Origin: Chamaea fasciata
Lineage: Eukaryota; Chordata; Aves; Passeriformes; Sylviidae
Reading direction: 5' to 3'
Assembly (NCBI GenBank): GCA_029207755.1
Contig: JARCOQ010000002.1
Location: forward strand, 83,330,317-83,394,316
DNA: 64,000 nt
Shown here: in pieces, positions 60,185 through 64,000 of the stretch
How positions within the stretch are numbered: position 1 is the first letter of the stretch
Layout of the letters: each line of letters starts with the position of its first letter
Made by a program: the position numbers and the translations under genes
Notes under the pieces: model-generated
Told to the model about the DNA's origin: nothing
What the model saw: the letters and a program-made list of their open reading frames with translations, nothing else
The model's database searches: none

Positions 60185-61337
60185 GTATTTTATTGTTATG
60201 GTTTTGGACTTGGTCTTTTATAGCCAGCAATCAGTAGTAGACCTGCATGCAAAATACTTGTTTGGAGGTTTTTAAAAATCCTTTAAATGGAAATCAGAAC
60301 TTCAAGTACTTTATTGTAGTAGAATAAAAAGCTAGCACTTTGAGGGGGATGGGTTGCCTTTTGCCTTTGTGTTAGTACTGAGCACATATCTGAAACTTGT
60401 GAACATTGCCTTGGCAGCTAACTGTTCTGGTTTGTCTTCATATCTCAACTACAATAGCATATTGCACCAAATGCTCCCTAGTAGATGAAATTTTTTTCCT
60501 GTAAAGCAGGGAGAATTTTAAAATTAAAGCTGCCTCATCCTTTGCTGGCTAATATTTATATACAATTTTAGATAGTAATTTATGTTTTAGTGAAGTTGTT
60601 ATCCCTTCTAATACTAGTGACAAATTTTTAAGAAGTCCATATTTCATGTAACAGCTTTTTCTTGAACATGAGAATCTGAATTTTATTCCTGTTGGTGATC
60701 ATGTCATTGGGACAGCTACTGTTTAATTGCACAATTTGAGATTAGATATTTGGAACTTTGAGCAGACAACCATGAATTTAATTACTTCAGATTTCTGTAA
60801 ATTAATAACACGTGATTTGCAACTACATTTAATCAATGTGGGATTATAATTTACTGTTTAACCTGAATTTAACCTGTGTCTGGTCAGGCAAATCTGTTTA
60901 ATCCAGTTCAGTTTTGGAAAGATCTAGTGTGTTTTAAAAATGATCCTGAGAGATGTAATGCTTGCAGTCATTATCACTTTAAAGTACACAAAATTCTATT
61001 AAGATATGCCCCCTCTTTAAAATGCAGTGTAAAGCAGTAAAAACCAATTTTGCAAGTGACATTTATTCTAGACTGGAAACATCTGGCGGATGAAAGCTCC
61101 ATTCGTCTTCTGTCCAATTGTATTTTAAAGAGATGGCTTTGCTGTACCCTAATCAATAATTGCATTTCTAGCAGTAGTAAGCAGCGCTGGAACTATTAAA
61201 CACCAAGTTTTCTTTAGCTGTGTTACAGAATATTTTGGATAAATATAATTTGGGAATGGATTGAAATCCAGAAGTCAATGCAGCATAAAAACCTTTTCAC
61301 AGACAGAGCCATGGTAACATTTATTCTGTTTTCAAAG

Positions 61338-61512
61338 CATCCTAGAATAGCCCAGGTTGAAGGGACCTTGAAAGACCATCTGTTCCAACCCTTCATGGGA
61401 AAGGAAGCCTAGATGAGCTTATCTGGAACTCTCTTCAACCACATCTTGAAAACCTCCAGTGATGGGGACTCTACCACATCCCTGGGGAGGTTTTTCCAGT
61501 GTTTTCACTGTG

Positions 61513-61556
<44 letters not shown>

Positions 61557-61655
61557 GTTGAGATGAAATGTCTCCCTTGTACTTGTTGCCTTTTGTCTTC
61601 TCCCTGTGGATCCTTGTGAAGCCTCTGCCTTTGTAGCCACCTTTAAGTAATAGAC
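61338..61655 (-). mobile_element. CR1 LINE fragment (minus strand) in intron 13
   Basis: CATCCTAGAATAGCCCAGGT, then GAAGGGACCTTGAAAGACCA, TAGATGAGCTTATCTGGAAC and CCAGTGATGGGGACTCTACC mark the reverse complement of a CR1 3' end. After a T tract it continues with GTTGAGATGAAATGTCTCCC, TGTACTTGTTGCCTTTTGTC and CTTTGTAGCCACCTTTAAGT. The copy at 3412 has the same TTGAGATGAAA anchor at the matching place. The 157-codon minus-strand frame across it is a by-product of the poly-A/T tract. Confidence 0.9.
61515..61553. repeat. T39 homopolymer inside a CR1 copy
   Basis: Thirty-nine consecutive T bases between CACTGTGGG and AATGTTGAG, the longest homopolymer in the window. The related CR1 at 3412 has only AAAAAATTTCTTTC at the same place, so this is an expansion of an internal T-rich spot. 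Confidence 0.95.
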
Positions 61656-63693
61656 TTTTGTATTAAATGTATACCAAGTCCTTTTTTTGTATTTACCAAA
61701 TGAGCCTGTAACGCTGAAGAAGGGGAAACTCAGTATGTGGGAAACATTTGTATTTGAATCACTATCAAAACTGAAGTAAAATTTTATCTCACCTACTAAA
61801 ACCAAATAATTGCCTACTTCAAAAAGCTTCATGCTGGGGGTCATTTTCTTTTTTATCTTACTGCCATTGTCTACTGCTTCACTGTGTTGCACTGTGCAGT
61901 CTCCATTGCCATGGAGATAAGGCTTGCAGAAAATCGTACTGACTCTATGAACATAAGAGTTTATATTTCCTGTAATAAGGCATAAAACATATTACTTGTT
62001 TCATTCTGTATTTTGTAGTAAGCTGCTAAAAAAATTTTAACTACCCCCTTTTACCTGTTGCTTATTTTCAAGATACTTTATTATTGGGAACTGGAAAAGG
62101 CTAATATGTTAACACATGAGGAATTGTATAAACAGGATAAGTAAACTGAGGAACAGTGATCCTGCCATATAGCTAAGATGTTCTGATGGTTTTATGCTTT
62201 GTGCTAATGGTTTTCTTACTTACATTCGAGTTCTCTTTTCAAGATACCACTAGGCCCATAAAAAAAGAAAGAATCACTAAAGAAAAATTTAGATTGTATT
62301 TTGAAATACTGGCAAATCAAGGAGGCAATGGAGTTAAAATTGCAAGAACAATTGTGGTCTTGTACCACAATTGACATGTTTGGACCAGCTGTACTACAAA
62401 GAACCCTTTAACTGAATGATTTCACGCTGCTTAGGAAATAGTGTATTTTTGCACAGGTATTATTTTTCAGAGTTTTAAAATGCTGACAAATATGCCATCT
62501 GACAGTGTATTTTCTGAGTTTTAAACTGACACTCTTGGTGATAGTGTAAGTGAATCAGGTTAGGCTTTTTTTCTTGCAATACACTTTTTTCTCTTTGAAA
62601 TATAGGTTTTTATAACACAAACTGAAGCTAAAGAGTGAAGTTCAACCCTTCTTTCAGGGAAATGTGTGGCAGCATTGCAGTGAGAAAGCATTCTTCCTGC
62701 ACACTCTTCCCATCATCTACTATGAGATATGCAGGATAATAATTTAAGTGTGGCCTCCATCTTTACATTCTGGAGCAACCTTTTGATAAGTTGTGAGGAG
62801 GAAAGCAGTTGTTTCTTACTCCAAAGTGCTTAGGTGTGACTTCAGCTTTCAGCCTTAATTACTACAGCCCAAGTTTAAAGTCAAACACGTACTTCAGAAC
62901 AGAGCGGATTACGTGGGTGTGTGCGTAAATGTAATTTGTGTGTTGGAGTAATCTGTGTGAAGATTACTCTGTGTAAGTGGGCTCCGAGTTCAAATGGATC
63001 ATGAGGTTACTGAGTCAATCCCAGTGTTTCTCAGAGCACTTTATGGTGCTTCTTATTAAAGAAGTATTTTATTTTTTCTTATCAAAGCAGCCTCCTACTG
63101 AAAAAGTATTAAATGTATTTGAACTGCTAAAAACATTTTGAGGTTTTTTTAACCATAAGGAATGTGTATCTTCTGCTCTTGTTTCATTGCAAATAGAAAC
63201 ACTCATGACCAAGCTTTAGAGAAGGAGGAAAATAGGAGCAGAATAAACTGGATAAACCTAGCTTGAAAGCTGAAATCTCTAATAGATGATTCATGGCTAA
63301 TAGGCAGCCTGCACAATCCTCTACCACTGCTTCCCATAAGAAAGTTAATCAGTGTTGCTGAGTGCAAAGCCTGTGGTTGACCAGAATAGTTTTCCACAGG
63401 TCAGTGCAGTTTAAGGTCCATGGTTTCAGAAGCTGTATCACCCTGAAAATCTGAAATGCCATTTTCTGTGTCATCCAATTCTTGTAATAGTTGACTGCTT
63501 TTAAATAAATGCTTTAAAAAATGCATCAGTTTTGTAGACATTAATAATTGCATTTTAAATGTAAAGAAAATCTATAAATTTTCATTTATATTGTTATAAT
63601 TACTCTGGCACAATAAATGCTTTAACACAGCATTTATTGACACATTATGTTTAAAATCCTGTCATTTGTCTGTGAAATGACTGCATTTTGTAA

Positions 63694-64000
<307 letters not shown>

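Noticed and set aside
61419..61892. The longest reading frame in the window (157 codons, minus strand).
   Set aside because: It crosses a CR1 fragment and reads the 39-bp T tract as a run of Lys. It has no start context or homology.

Overview
The window is vertebrate nuclear DNA: AT-rich, almost all non-coding, with one intron-rich gene on the + strand. Four recognisable CR1 LINE fragments and an LTR type that I know from neoavian birds point to a bird, probably Neoaves and possibly a songbird. That placement is inference from repeats and gene content.

The gene is OCA2 (P protein, the melanosomal transporter of the CitMHS/ArsB permease fold). I could place 13 consecutive coding exons, from the start-codon exon (human exon 2) to human exon 14. 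Together they give 1542 nt, or 514 codons, without a stop or frame break. As I recall the human cDNA numbering, 11 of the 13 exons have the human length; only exon 2 (269 against 227 coding nt) and exon 7 (158 against 161) differ. The window ends shortly after exon 14, so the C-terminal half of the protein lies beyond it. The non-coding first exon and its promoter were not identified.

Layout: 1-5828 is upstream or intron 1 sequence, with a (GT)n tract, a degenerate minisatellite, a CR1 fragment and a solo LTR with a perfect 6-bp target duplication. Exon 2 is at 5829-6118, followed by a 20.7-kb intron 2 with one CR1. Exons 3-6 lie at 26.8-32.1 kb, then an 8.1-kb intron 6. Exons 7-9 cluster at 40.2-41.5 kb. 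Intron 9 is 15.2 kb and holds a second solo LTR. Exons 10-14 lie at 56.7-63.9 kb, with CR1 copies in introns 12 and 13.

The exons build the protein in order: a cytosolic N-terminus with the acidic dileucine sorting signal (exons 2-4), the first membrane span (exons 5-6), a lumenal loop with two N-glycosylation sequons (exons 6-9), then the start of the permease domain with its conserved Asp-Asn-Val-Thr-Thr and Gly-Asp-Pro-Pro-Asn elements (exons 9-14). I saw no undescribed gene system. The more unusual signals are the retroviral LTR with intact target duplication, a 39-bp T tract inside a CR1, the antisense orientation of all securely called mobile elements, and some sequence changes at functional OCA2 positions.
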